From contig NC_016485.2 of the NCBI RefSeq assembly GCF_000227115.2, positions 596,025 through 660,024 of the forward strand: DNA of 64,000 nucleotides, read 5' to 3'. Position 1 is the first letter of the stretch. The number at the start of each line of letters is the position of its first letter. Shown here piece after piece: positions 31,666 through 45,300 of this stretch. Position numbers and translations under genes: made by a program. The DNA comes from Naumovozyma dairenensis CBS 421. Taxonomy: Eukaryota > Ascomycota > Saccharomycetes > Saccharomycetales > Saccharomycetaceae. Below the pieces are notes generated by a model, which was not told the DNA's origin, searched no databases, and saw nothing but the letters and a program-made list of their open reading frames with translations.

Positions 31666-32877
31666 TCATGACCACTCCTCTTGAGTTAAAGAAATACCGA
31701 GCTTCTTCTTTACAATATCCATAGTAGCAATTGCATCCTCAGAACTGTCATGCTCACCACTTTGAATTTTACGACTTAGTATCTCAAATGCCAAATTCTT
31801 CAATGATGTCTTTAATCTACCATTGGAATATAAAACAGCTGTATCAATAATCTTGTTATGAATAATCCTCATCACATTCAAGTCATTTTCTAACCCATGT
31901 CCTATGAGAATACTGTGTTTGTTGATCAAGGATTTTGATAATACCAGATCAATGAATTTCTTAAATGAAATGGCATGTTCCATGGAAGATTCATAAACAC
32001 CACTGAATTGAGTATTTAAATCAATTATTTCTCCAAATGGTTCAATTATTTCATCAAATAAAACTTTCTTACTAAAGAAATTGACTATCGTCAAACGGAC
32101 CATTTCGTACCCCAATGATGTAAATGCCATTTCACAATCCAGTGCCAAGACATTTGACTCTCCTTCAATATTGGCCGTATCTTTAAATTCAGAAATTTGT
32201 TTCAATTCAAAGTACGACTCACTTCTAAAGACATGATAATCATATGTTTTACAACCTAACCTTGAAATAGAACTTGATGCCGACGTTTCACCGCAACATG
32301 GGTAATCATAAACTTTAGTTCCTCTGTTGAATTGTTTCTTGGAAGGATGATATCGGCAAACAGTCTTCTTAAGGATATCTGATTTCTCAAACTTCATTTC
32401 ACATCTGGAACAATTTGTATAGGTCTTCACTTCTTGTTCCTTCGTGCTCTTGGAATAAGTATCGACAATATAACCGTGTTTCTCCAGGACACTGGTCTCT
32501 AATAGCAAACCTTTCAATTTTTCCATTGCATTGGCCTTCGTTGTTATTAAAGTAATATCATCTGCTCCTATCCGTTTACTTCTCTTGGGACCAATTAAAG
32601 GTTGTCCATTAATGGCTACCTTCGAAAGGTCTCCCTTTGCTTTTGTTAGATCTCTCAGCAAAACACTAATGGTAAACCTATAATTTTGACTAGTATTCGT
32701 TAACTTGGCAACTTTAACCTCGAGTTGCATCGCTAATTTCTCAAGTTTCTCTCCAGGTACTCTCGGTTTACATTTCATTAAATGTGTATGTAGTTTATGA
32801 AGAATCTTGTATCTATCTTGAAAACCAATAGGTTGAGTTGGTAAATCTATAGGACGTAAAGTCCCTTTTGATGTCAT
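31666..32877 (-). CDS. REX3: RNA exonuclease Rex3 (DEDDh family)
   Basis: 3'-5' exonuclease that matures RNase MRP RNA and helps trim U5 and RNase P RNAs. 403 residues against 404 in S. cerevisiae. The exonuclease domain lies in the C-terminal half: Exo I VLALDCEMAFT, Exo II LIGHGLENDLNVM and Exo III EHDSSEDAIATMDIV with its histidine, so all DEDDh residues are present. A Cys-rich zinc-like region precedes it (NCSRCEMKF, CRYHPSKKQ, YPCCGE). It is divergent from MDN1 and shares the PAC/RRPE-containing upstream region. Confidence 0.92.
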   Translation of the reverse strand: MTSKGTLRPIDLPTQPIGFQDRYKILHKLHTHLMKCKPRVPGEKLEKLAMQLEVKVAKLTNTSQNYRFTISVLLRDLTKAKGDLSKVAINGQPLIGPKRSKRIGADDITLITTKANAMEKLKGLLLETSVLEKHGYIVDTYSKSTKEQEVKTYTNCSRCEMKFEKSDILKKTVCRYHPSKKQFNRGTKVYDYPCCGETSASSSISRLGCKTYDYHVFRSESYFELKQISEFKDTANIEGESNVLALDCEMAFTSLGYEMVRLTIVNFFSKKVLFDEIIEPFGEIIDLNTQFSGVYESSMEHAISFKKFIDLVLSKSLINKHSILIGHGLENDLNVMRIIHNKIIDTAVLYSNGRLKTSLKNLAFEILSRKIQSGEHDSSEDAIATMDIVKKKLGISLTQEEWS

Positions 32878-32985
32878 TATTTGCTCGACCTATTTAAGCT
32901 ATTTATTGCACCATTTCCCATTTTGACAATTCTTTTGTTTCTCTTTGGCCAATTTTATGTCATCTCTCACCTATCTCATGCATCT

Positions 32986-32996
32986 CATCTCATCGC
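32986..32996 (-). promoter_or_regulatory. PAC element (Dot6/Tod6 site)
   Basis: The minus strand reads GCGATGAGATG, the polymerase A and C box shared by ribosome-biogenesis genes. It faces REX3 and is about 110 bp from its ATG. Confidence 0.7.
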
Positions 32997-33047
32997 TATA
33001 TTGAAAACTTTGACATTTTCCACTATCGCCTCGCACGGTAAAAATAA

Positions 33048-33072
33048 TGAAAAATATTTTTGCGATGAGATG
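33048..33072 (+). promoter_or_regulatory. RRPE directly followed by PAC, upstream of MDN1
   Basis: TGAAAAATATTTTT (33048-33061) is an RRPE-type element (Stb3 site), and GCGATGAGATG (33062-33072) is a PAC box. The abutting pair about 245 bp before the MDN1 ATG is the hallmark of the ribosome-biogenesis regulon. Confidence 0.75.
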
Positions 33073-33316
33073 AAAAGTGAAAAATATTTATTATATAGAT
33101 GATTTCTACTCTTCAAGATTCAAAAACAAGAAAACCAAACAGAGGCTCCAGAGAGGTATATACATAATTAAGTGCGTTCTGTGTTACAGCTTTTAATATT
33201 GAAACATTACTTTTATTCTGTTATAGTTTCCTTCGATTAGATCCTGGCTTTTAACCTTCTTTTTTTGCTTTTGCTTTTATTTGCCGTCCGCCAGAAAGTT
33301 TTAAGCAGCTCTCATC

Positions 33317-36300
33317 ATGTCGCATGATCATGTTCTTTTAGACTTGTTAGCTATCAAAGAAAGATATGATCTCTTCAATACCACTTTTCCCTCTGAAGCT
33401 CTCAACAAACTTCCAGTGTTCGATTCCAAACTAACTCCAAAGGAAAATTTATTGAACGTATCCCATTTTGCATTGAATGAACCAAATACGTCCGGTGTTT
33501 TGTTTATCTATAAATCCATATTCTTGGAAATAATTTCCAACTGGACTACTGTATTATACAAGACTGATCGTATCCAAGTTTTCGACTCAGTCTCCAAAAT
33601 CATCACCATATATCCTCTTGCAACATCATTAATCGAGGAATTCTTAGACAGAGAAAATGACTATTTCCTATCTGTATTACAAAATCCTTCCACACAAGGT
33701 GAATCAAATCTACAAAAAGTTTTATTGTCATATTATAGATTATTATTCGAAAACAAAGAAGCTTTCGTCAAATATGTGAAACCTGATATTTTATATTCAC
33801 TTATTTCTGAAATCCAAGCGCAAAGCACCTTCTCAACGGAAATTGTGAAATTCTTGGCTATCAAAATTTTATCCATTTACTTAGACATGGGTGAAAAGGC
33901 ATTACTCAATATGATCAAGACTCATATCTCCTCTGATGAAAACTTGATCGGTTCATATGAAACAAGTTCAAACATCAACTATAAATTCCTAGAAATAAAT
34001 GAAGCAAAAAGATTCTCCAATTTCTCAAAACTTCCAGAATCTCCTGAATGTTTCATCGACTCTGCCACTGAAAACGCTAACATTCAAAATAAATACTATA
34101 CAATCAAACCACAGGATCTTAATCCAAACATCGTATCCATCTGTGGTGTATTAGTCTCTAAGATCAACTCATTCAAAGACGCAAACGTATACCCTGAAAG
34201 CTTTGTCCCAACCCTGAAGACAATAACAGCATTACGTAAATTGGCAAAGCAATTACAATACAATGAACCTGTCATGTTAGTGGGCCAGGCTGGTGCCGGT
34301 AAGACATTCTTAATCAACGAAGCAAGTAAATATATTCAATGCCATGATTCCATCGTGAAAATCCATCTCGGTGAACAAACCGACGCAAAATTGTTGATTG
34401 GTACTTACACTTCCGGTGAAAAGCCAGGTACCTTTGAATGGAGGTCCGGTGTATTGACTACCGCTGTTAAGGAAGGTAGATGGGTACTTATAGAAGATAT
34501 CGATAAGGCTCCTACTGAAGTTTTATCTATATTATTATCATTGTTAGAGAAACGTGAATTAACTATACCCTCCAGAGGTGAAACTGTTAAAGCTGCAAAT
34601 GGGTTCCAACTTATATCGACTGTTAGAGTCGATGAAAATAATATTAAGAAGAATATCCGTCATGAACATAATCAAGAAAGTAATGAAGAGGATGCCATTG
34701 AACAAGATCCTGAACTGAATTTAAATTTGATTGGTATGAGAATTTGGAATACTATTTATCTACATGAACCAAGTGAAACTGATTTACATTCAATACTATG
34801 TCAAAAATACCCAGTGTTAGCTCGCTTGATTCCCAAATTAATTCATTCCTACAAAGCAGTCAAGAAAATCTACCATAGTCCAAAATTCATATCGTTGAAT
34901 AGAGGTGCTCATGCGAGAGTCATTTCCGTAAGAGATCTTATGAAATTATGTAATAGATTAGGCGCTCTTTTTGAAAATAATAACATTACCAAACCAGATC
35001 AATTGATTGAATTATCAATATACGACAGTATTTTCGCAGAAGCGTCCGATTGTTTTGCTGGTGCAATAAGTGAATACAAAGCATTAGAACCATTGATTCA
35101 TTGTATAGGTGAAACCTTAGAAATCACACCATCTAGAATATCATTATTTCTATCTAAGCATGTTCCAACTTTCGAAAACTTAGATGATAGCATAAAAATT
35201 GGCAGATCAATCTTACCTAAATCCAGACTTTCTATCCAAAAAAAATCAGCCAATTCAACTGCATTCGCAATAACCAATCATTCATTAAGATTAATGGAAC
35301 AAATTGCTGTCACGATTCAAATGACAGAACCAGTTCTTCTAGTAGGTGAAACAGGTACCGGTAAGACTACTGTTGTTCAACAAATGGCTAAATTCATGAA
35401 TAAGACATTGACTGTTATTAATGTTTCTCAACAAACGGAAACTGGTGATCTATTAGGTGGGTATAAACCCGTCAATTCTAAAACTATTGCTGTTCCTATT
35501 CAAGAATTGTTCGAAACTCTTTTCATTGCAACTTTTTCATTAAAGAAAAATGAACGTTTTTCAAAAATGCTGCACAAATGTTTCAACAAAGGACAATGGA
35601 AAAATGTTGTAAGGTTATGGCAAGAAGCATATAAAATGGCTCAAAATATATTGAAAACTGACGAAGATGAAACTGAAGACACTACCGAAAAGAAGAAACA
35701 AAAGAAGAGGAAATTAGACTCACATGAAAAGAAACTGCTACTTGAGAAATGGGTTGAATTTTACGCTATGATAGGTAAATTTGAGTTACAATCCAGTTCT
35801 ATTGAGAATGCATTCGTTTTTAATTTCGTTGAAGGTTCCTTGGTGAAAGCAGTACGGAACGGTGAATGGTTATTATTAGATGAAGTGAATTTGGCATCCG
35901 CTGATACACTTGAAAGTATATCGGATCTTCTCTCAGAAAGTTCAAGTAGAAGTATTCTTCTTTCAGAAAAAGGTGATGCAGAACCAATCAGGGCTCATCC
36001 AGATTTCAGGATCTTTGCATGTATGAATCCAGCTACTGACGTTGGTAAAAGAGATCTACCGTCTGGTATAAGATCAAGATTCACAGAAATTTACGTTCAT
36101 TCTCCAGATCGTGATATAACAGATTTATTATCCATTATTGATAAATACATTGGTAAATATAACGTTAGTGATGAATGGGTAGGTAATGATATCGCCGAAT
36201 TATATCTAGAGGCGAAAAAACTAGCTGATAGCAACCAAATAGTTGATGGTTCCAATCAAAAACCTCATTTCAGTATTCGTACTTTAACTCGTACACTGCT

Positions 36301-39300
36301 ATATGTGGGTGATATTGTTCATATTTACGGTTTACGCCGGTCTCTCTACGATGGTTTCTGTATGAGTTTCTTAACGTTACTAGATCAAAAATCAGAATCT
36401 CTTTTGGAACCAATTATCATGAAATATACCTTAGGAAGATTGAAGAATGTGAAGTCCGTCATGGGCCAAATAATACCATCTCCAGGCCCAGACTATGTTC
36501 AATTCAATCATTATTGGATGAAGAAGGGCCAGGATGAAATCAAAGAACAAGCACACTATATCATCACACCATTTGTGAAGAAGAACATGATGAATTTAGT
36601 TAGAGCGTCATCAGGTAGGAGATTTCCAGTCTTAGTTCAAGGTCCAACATCTGCAGGTAAGACCAGTATGATCAAATATCTTGCTGATATAACGGGACAC
36701 AAATTTGTTCGTATTAATAATCACGAGCATACTGACTTACAAGAATATCTTGGTACTTACATAACTGACGAAACCGGTAAGTTATCTTTTAGAGAAGGTA
36801 TACTAGTGGAAGCTCTTCGAAAGGGTTATTGGATTGTTCTTGATGAATTGAATCTTGCACCAACAGATGTGTTAGAAGCTCTTAATAGATTATTAGATGA
36901 CAATAGAGAATTGTTTATTCCTGAAACTCAGGAAGTTGTCCATCCTCATCCAGATTTCATGCTTTTCGCTACTCAAAATCCACCTGGGTTATACGGTGGT
37001 CGTAAAGTTTTATCAAGGGCTTTCAGAAATCGTTTTCTAGAATTACATTTTGATGACATTCCCCAAGATGAATTAGAAACGATTCTACGTGAGCGTTGTC
37101 AAATTGCCCCAACATATGCCAAAAAGATTGTTGAAGTATATCGTCAATTGTCCATTGAAAGATCAGCCTCCAGATTATTTGAACAGAAGAACAGTTTTGC
37201 CACGTTACGTGATTTATTCCGTTGGGCTCTAAGAGAAGCAGTTGGTTACGAGGAATTGGCTGCCAACGGTTATATGTTACTAGCTGAAAGATGCCGTAAT
37301 CCACAGGAAAAAGTTGTCATCAAGAATATACTAGAAAAAGTAATGAAAGTGAAACTTGATATGCAGCAATATTATACAAACTTAGAAAATAAATCCTTGC
37401 AGTTACAGGACTCCGTTGTTTGGACAAATGGTTTACGTCGTTTATCTGTACTAGTGTCAAAATGTTTACAAAATAATGAACCTGTCCTTTTAGTTGGTGA
37501 AACTGGCTGTGGTAAAACTACAATATGTCAAATTCTATCTGCCTTCATGAAGAAAGATTTGATAACTTTGAATGCTCACCAAAATACTGAAACTGGTGAT
37601 ATTCTTGGTGCTCAAAGACCCATCCGTAACCGATCGGAACTACAGAACCAATTGGCTAATACAATAATCAAAGCCTTGGATATGCCATCGACTAACCAAT
37701 GCTATGATTTGGAAACTTTATTGAAACTTTATAAGGAAACAAATAAAGAAAACGTTAGCGATGAAGACCATTTAAAGATCAAGAAGTTACAAGATAATCT
37801 AAATATATTATTTGAATGGTCTGACGGTCCCTTAATTACGGCCCTAAAAACTGGTAATTTCTTCCTTTTAGATGAAATATCTCTTGCTGATGATTCAGTG
37901 CTGGAAAGGTTAAATAGTGTTTTGGAACCTGAAAGAAACCTACTTTTAGCCGAAAAGGGTACATCAGACAGTCTTATCGTTGCTAAAGATGGGTTTCAAT
38001 TTCTTTCAACAATGAACCCAGGTGGTGACTATGGTAAAAAAGAATTATCACCTGCTTTAAGAAACCGTTTTACAGAAATTTGGGTCCCGTCAATGGAGAA
38101 TTTTGAGGATGTTCATATGATTGTTGAATCCAGACTGCTTGAAAGTGTAAAACAATTAACAAATCCCGTTGTTAAATTTTCGAAATGGTTTGGCGAAGAA
38201 TTTGGTGGCGGAAATACAACCAATGGAATAATATCGCTAAGAGATATACTAGCATGGGTCCAATTCATTAACAGTACTTCCGAAAAAATGGGTGACGCAA
38301 ATGCGGCATTTGCCCATGGTGCCTCTATGGTTTTTATCGATGCGCTTGGTACCAATAATACAGCATACCTTGCGGAAGATGAAGCGTCTTTGAATAGCTT
38401 GAAAAAGCAATGCCTTGCCAAACTATCAACATTTATTGATTCTGATGTATCTAAATATTTTGGAAAGGACATCGATATCGAAATTTCAATGAAACAATTA
38501 CGTATAGGCCTATTCTCGCTAAATAGAGGCGAATGTGCTGTTGATTCTCCATCTTTCAACTTGAATGCACCAACTACAGCTACAAATCTTATGAGAGTTG
38601 TAAGAGCCATGCAAGTCCATAAACCTATTTTACTAGAAGGTAGTCCGGGGGTTGGTAAGACAAGTCTAATTACAGCGTTAGCAGATCTTACAGGTAACAA
38701 TTTGACCCGTATTAATTTATCCGAACAAACTGACCTGGTGGATCTTTTTGGTTCCGATGCACCCGGTGAAAAAAGTGGTGAATTTGTCTGGAAAGATGCT
38801 CCATTCTTGAGGGCTATGCAACAAGGTAGCTGGATATTATTAGACGAAATGAATTTGGCCTCTCAATCAGTACTAGAAGGGTTAAATGCATGTTTAGATC
38901 ATCGTGGAGAAGCATATATCCCTGAATTAGATCGAAGCTTCTCGTGCCATCCAAACTTCCTTGTCTTTGCAGCTCAAAATCCGCAATATCAAGGTGGTGG
39001 AAGAAAGGGTCTTCCGAAATCATTCGTGAACCGTTTCAGTGTTGTATATGTTGATATGTTAACATCAGATGATCTGCTTCTCATTGCTCATCATTTATAC
39101 CCCAATATTGACCCTGAAGTTTGTTCCAAGCTTATAACCTTAATGTCAACTTTAGAACGTCAAGTTGTTAAAAAGAAACAATGGGGTTCAGTAGGTGCTC
39201 CATGGGAGTTTAATTTAAGAGATACATTAAGGTGGCTCAAGCTTCTTGACAAACAGTCCATTTGCGAAGAAACTGATGTTGTAGATTTTGTTAATATCAT

Positions 39301-42300
39301 TATCAAGCAGAGATTTCGTAGTATATCAGACAAAGAACATGCTGACCACCTAATCAAGGATATATTTGGCGATTTTACGACAAAGGACAAATTTTTCAAG
39401 CAAGATGCGGATTACATTCAAGTCAATAATGTCATAGCACCAAGAAACGGTCTGTATCGCTATCCTCTATCTGAAAACCTAATTCCTTTGGAATGTAATA
39501 TTGAAATATATGAATCAGCTTTAATGTGTATCAACAATAACTGGCCCCTTATTTTAGTAGGTCCTAGTAATTCTGGTAAATCTGCCATAATAAGAACCCT
39601 GGCTAATATACTCGGTACTGAAGTAGGCTTTTTTTCGATGAATAGTGATGTGGATAGTATGGATATTTTAGGTGGTTACGAACAGGTAGATATTACGAGA
39701 AAGATATCATATATTGTTAATGATCTGAAAGACATTTTAAGAAGCTTGTTATCAATTAATATGGGGATTTACGGCCAAGAAACAGCAGCTGTAAGCGCCG
39801 GTTTAGACTTATTCTATTTCTTGCTCGAAGAAATTGTTACCCCAGAAAACTTCCAAATATTCAAAGATAAATTCATCTCGTTGCTCTCTCATCTGCATTC
39901 AAACGAAGCATTGATAGATATTAATGAAAGAATAACCAAAATATCAAAAATAAATAACGTAAGCAATGGCGTTACGTTTGAGTGGTTTGATGGGATGCTT
40001 GTCAAGGCCGTTGAAAAAGGTCACTGGTTAGTTTTAGATAACGCCAATTTGTGTTCGCCATCTGTTCTAGATAGATTGAATTCATTGTTAGAAACAGACG
40101 GTACCTTGCTCATAAACGAATGCAGCGAAGCTAACGGGGAGCCGCGTGTTATTAAACCTCATCCAAACTTTAGACTATTCTTGACAGTGGATCCAAAATA
40201 TGGTGAGTTATCGAGGGCAATGAGAAATAGAGGTGTAGAACTTTTCGTACAACATCTAGAAACAAGGGCAACTGTCTTTGATTCTTTGTGTTTAGGTTAT
40301 CCTAAACTCTCAACTGATGTTACTCGTTCCAGTTTGGTAGATATGTTACAAGCAACCAGTTTAAATACTAGAAATCCTACGAAACCTACAAAATGCTTTA
40401 TACCATCACACCTATCTTATTTTGGAGGCTTCATGAGAATGCTCGATATGATGGAACTTTATCCAGCTTCTCTCGGGTCCGAATCTTTGGTAACTGTCCT
40501 CCCATTAATACAATTGAGAGACATACAGCAATGGACAAATAATGCTTTGTCAAACGCAGGTTTTACTCAAAAGGATTCGTATCTTGGTATCAATAATTTG
40601 GTGAAATTTTTGGCAGAAATGAACATTATCGAAAGAATGGATAAGGTATATTCAAAGTCGCAGTCACGTACTCGCAGTTTATTGGCAAACCAAAACTGTA
40701 GCTTAATGGGTGAGTCAGTATTTCCTCTTTTAAACGTATACTTGTTACCTACTCATTCAAAGGCAGCAAAGACGATAGAGACAACAGAATCCATTTACAT
40801 GCTCACCGTTTCGAGAATTCTCAATATATTCACTGAATTTTTAAACCAAGTAAATATGAAATCAATTCACGGTAAAATTGACGATCTTTCGTATATGGAA
40901 CTTTCTGCTGCTAGCGCAAATGGCCGTCATATCAAGAATGTTCCTCGTATTCCAATTTTCAATATTATCTGCAGACTCTGCGATTTAATTATTAAGCATA
41001 TCAAAAATAGTCCATTATTTGAACAACAAGAAGTTTTTAGTCAATTTTATCAGCTGGTTATCCTAATATCTACTATTATAGACGCGACAGCAAAAAAAGA
41101 CGAAGCTCGTTTGAGAGTATATAAAGAATTGCTAGTAAACTGGGTCGCCCTTGCAAGTGATGCAGGATTACTTACAACTGAATTCTCTGTTGTTGCTGAA
41201 GAATTTGATAACACTATGCATCTAAATCAAGGCCAATCCATAACCATTCTTTGGGATACGTTCAGGAAGAAGTATCCTTATAATGAGGAATGCTGGTCTT
41301 TATTAGATGATCTCGTTTCACTATGCAACCGTTTTGATGAGGTTGAAACACTCCAGTTCTCGGAGTCATATGAGTCGCTTAATAACTTGAGAACGATTTT
41401 CGGTACTTTATATGAATGTCTATTAAACAACGATACTTCGAATTTCAAAAACATAAGTCTACAATTGGAAGAAGGATTAGAGACAATGGAGACATTGTCT
41501 TCAAAATTCTTAGTCAAGAGAAAACATTTTTTCCGCGATGAGTATGATACATTACTAAGATTGCTATATTCTACCCATAATGAGTTGCCAGATCTAAAGC
41601 TAAATATAGTATCTTTTACATCACTTTCAACATACAAGTTCCTACAATCTTCGCTGAATAACTGTCCATATCCATCAATCCTAGGTCTTTTGTGGACAAA
41701 TTCCGACGGTAAATTCCAGTCTGAGGTTGATTCATTAACTACATCTAAATATTTTGAGAATATAATTACCAAATCCAACTCTTTCGGTAAATACCCTGGG
41801 AGCCAAATAAAGCAGATCCTGTCCGACGCTAAAAGCTTACTTTCTTTCACCGCTAAGTCCGCTAGTTGTATATTGGAATCTCAGATGGATAATTTAGCAC
41901 ATGTTCTGACGTCGTGGATTAAGAACGTCATCACCGCACATGTTCCGGATGCATTCAAAGGGACAACGCTAGCTATTAAAGATCTCGATGCTATGCCATT
42001 GTATTTCAAAAATGCTTTACAACAATACTTACTGCCAGCTATGGAATTATGTGAAGCACACAGATCGGGCCAGGAAGTAGGAAGGGCATGGATATTATTT
42101 AGTATTGGGTTGATAACACTGTACGTTCCAGATATTCCTTATGACCCGGCTGTTCGCGATTACGTTCTTCACGATGTTTATCTAAAGCATAAAGAATTTT
42201 CACAACAAATATCGTCTGGTTTAGAAGCAATTAGGATTACAACGAGTGGTGACGAACAAATTCTTGCCGAAAGATTATTCAATAACTCTGCCCCGGTAGA

Positions 42301-45300
42301 ACCTCCACAGAAACCTAGAATATTTCGTCCAACAACCACCGTGGATAACTTATTTGATGAATGGAAAGCGTTCCTGACATCTACTATTTCAGCTGATCAA
42401 GTTAATAGTTTGATGGACTCAATTGGCATGCATGCTACAAATCATGAGAATCGCCATGAAATGTTTCAACAAAATACTTCAAACTTTTTACAAAGATTAG
42501 AAAGCGGATTCAAATACTATTCTGATCTAAATGAGATATTTGCTGGTTATATACTGAGTATGAAGTTGGGTTTCGATATTTTGAAACAAAGTAGTATTGA
42601 ATCTAAAAAAATGATAGATATCTCCACTTTATGGCCAGTTGATCCTTTAGTGATCGCAAATACGAATAGGGTCAATGCTGCATTTACAGCATTGGGTGGA
42701 TTAATCAGAAGAAGTACTACTAATATGCTCGCAACTGAAAAGATCTTGATTTTCTTCTTACAGTTGTTCAAGTTCCATGAAAGTGATGTCGATATGTTAC
42801 CAACTTTGAATAGTACGTTACATACGTTATATTATAGATGGTCGTTAAGAAGGTTAAGGGAGGAGCAAAATGCTGAACAAAAAGCAAGCTTATTTAAATA
42901 TGAAGACACTTCTGAAGATTTTGAGGCAGACTTTAAAAAAATGTTTCCTGATTATGAAGATACTTTAACTTTAGGAGGAGACGATAAAGCAACAGCTGTC
43001 GAACAACTACATGAGGTTTATTATGCTATCGCTGAAAATTATATGGGTATATTCGGGTCTAAACAAAACGAAAGCATGAAAACTATGATAGACAACGGGT
43101 CAGACATAGTTGATTTATTACTTTCCGAAACAAGAAATATGAAATCGCATAATCTTGAAGGTGCTCATTTAACCGCTGTTATTAGTAGGCTATCAAATGC
43201 GATCGACTCCTTCAAATCGGCAACTATTCCTAGCGATGTTGATTTTTACCGTGATTCTTCTATTTCTGAATCTCAAAAGGCAATTGACATCATTGATAAT
43301 TTATGGAAATATACCCATGAGTTATTGAAACAATGGCCTGAACATGCTACATTGAACGAACTATTTAGAATTTGTGGGGAATTTTTAGATTTCCCTATCC
43401 AGATGGCATTAGCAAGACAGTTACAAAAAATCGAACAAATTTATACATTTATGGCTGAGTGGGAAAAATACGCATCGTCCCAAGTTTCATTGGCCTCCCA
43501 TATTAAAAAGATTACAGATCTTATTGTATCTTGGAGGAAACTCGAATTGCATACATGGAACAGTCTTTTCAATACAGAAGATGAGAAGGCAATAAAATCA
43601 ATTGGTAAATGGTGGTTCTATCTATTCGAAACAATTATTGTTACAAATTTCTCAAAAGATACCAACTTGCTAGATGAACGTAATACTGATACTCAATTAT
43701 TAGAATCACTAAATGTTTTCTTCAGCAAAAGCACTCTTGGTGAGTTCGAGACTCGTTTGAAGCTAGTTGAATCCTTCATTAAACATATCGAGTTAATGGG
43801 GCAAGCTTCTTCTCATGTTTCATCAGCTTTAAGTAATGTGATTACTTTTTACAGACAATTTTTACCGACTATTCAAGAACAGATCTCTCGCTCCAGAAAG
43901 ACATTAGAGAAAGATATTTCTGAGGTCATATTGCTAGCTAGTTGGAAAGATGTGAACGTTGACGCTTTGAAACAAAGTTCCCGTCGTTCACACAATAGTC
44001 TTTACAAATATGTTCGTAAATACCGTGACTTAATATCTGGAAGTGTTTTATCATTAATTGAAAACGGATTACCATATGTTGCTAATCCAGTAGTAAAACT
44101 GAACAAGATACGTGATGTTTCTTATAAAGCTCTGGATTTGGAGGTTGCAATAGTTGAAGTGAAAAAAGTAAATGATTGGTCTTCTAGACCTGCAGTTCTT
44201 CAAAACATCAATATGGTTAATAAAAATATGAATTCCTATTCCAACAAGATCTCTGAACAGGCTTTCCCAAATTTTGTAGAATTAGCTGTTGATTTCAATA
44301 AAGAAGCAGACAGGTTACGTCAAGAAACTCCTAGTGTATTTACTAAAGATAACAAGAAGAAGATAGCTGCCTTGAAAGCTCAGAAGGGTAAACTCCTCAG
44401 TGATGCATTGAAGGAATTAAGAAGAATCGGTTTGAAGTCAGGTTTGAGAAAAGATATTCATGCGGTGCAAGGAACTTCCACTGCTATTTTGGCAAATTCT
44501 TGTTCCTTCTCATCTACAGAGCTGGAAGGTTCCGACACTTGTTATTATAGGGTCTTAGATATTTTACCACGTTTAAGAGGTGCTGTTGGAAATCCTGCTG
44601 ATGATATTCCGTTTGTTACTCTTGAGAAAGGGATGGCTATATCTGAGAATTTGGTATTTTCATTAATTACAATCAGGAAACCTATGGCTACATTGGCATT
44701 GAGGTTCAAGAAAGTTACTGAATTGAGAAGGGATTTAGAAGATGCATGTTCTACGGTGGCCGAAATTAGACACCGATCATTAGAAACTGATATCCATCAA
44801 ATGTTATATATGTGTACCTGGTTACCACGACTAATTGACTATGTCGTGTCAACAATGGAGATTATTAGTGGAACAGCATCATGTGAGAACAATTCCACCT
44901 TTTTGTTGAATTTCAAAGAAAAGTTAGGTTCATTAAAGTCAAAACTAGAATCAGTAAGAATCATCGATTCTTCAACTTCTAAGGTAGTTGCTGCGTTTAC
45001 AACCCTTAATGCTCAATTCATATCTGAATTGGAAGCCCATAAGACGTCCACAACCTTCTATGTTTACGATGTAATCATATCATGGATTAACCAACAATCC
45101 TCAACCCATATCAAGAATGAGGAACTGAATGAGACAAAAATTTCAGAAGTTGATCAAACTTTCCGTAAAATCTTTACGTCTATCATTTTAGTTTTCCAGA
45201 AATTAATGGAGAATGGTGTGACATCAGTCACAGAAGAGATGGATAATTGGTTATCCTTAACAGCTACCAAAATTATGTTCAACGTGAAAACTATTTCATC

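Larger units (their letters stand above)
32878..33316. other. Divergent promoter region REX3/MDN1
   Basis: 439 bp with two PAC elements and an RRPE (listed separately), then a T-rich leader before MDN1. No gene. Confidence 0.6.
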
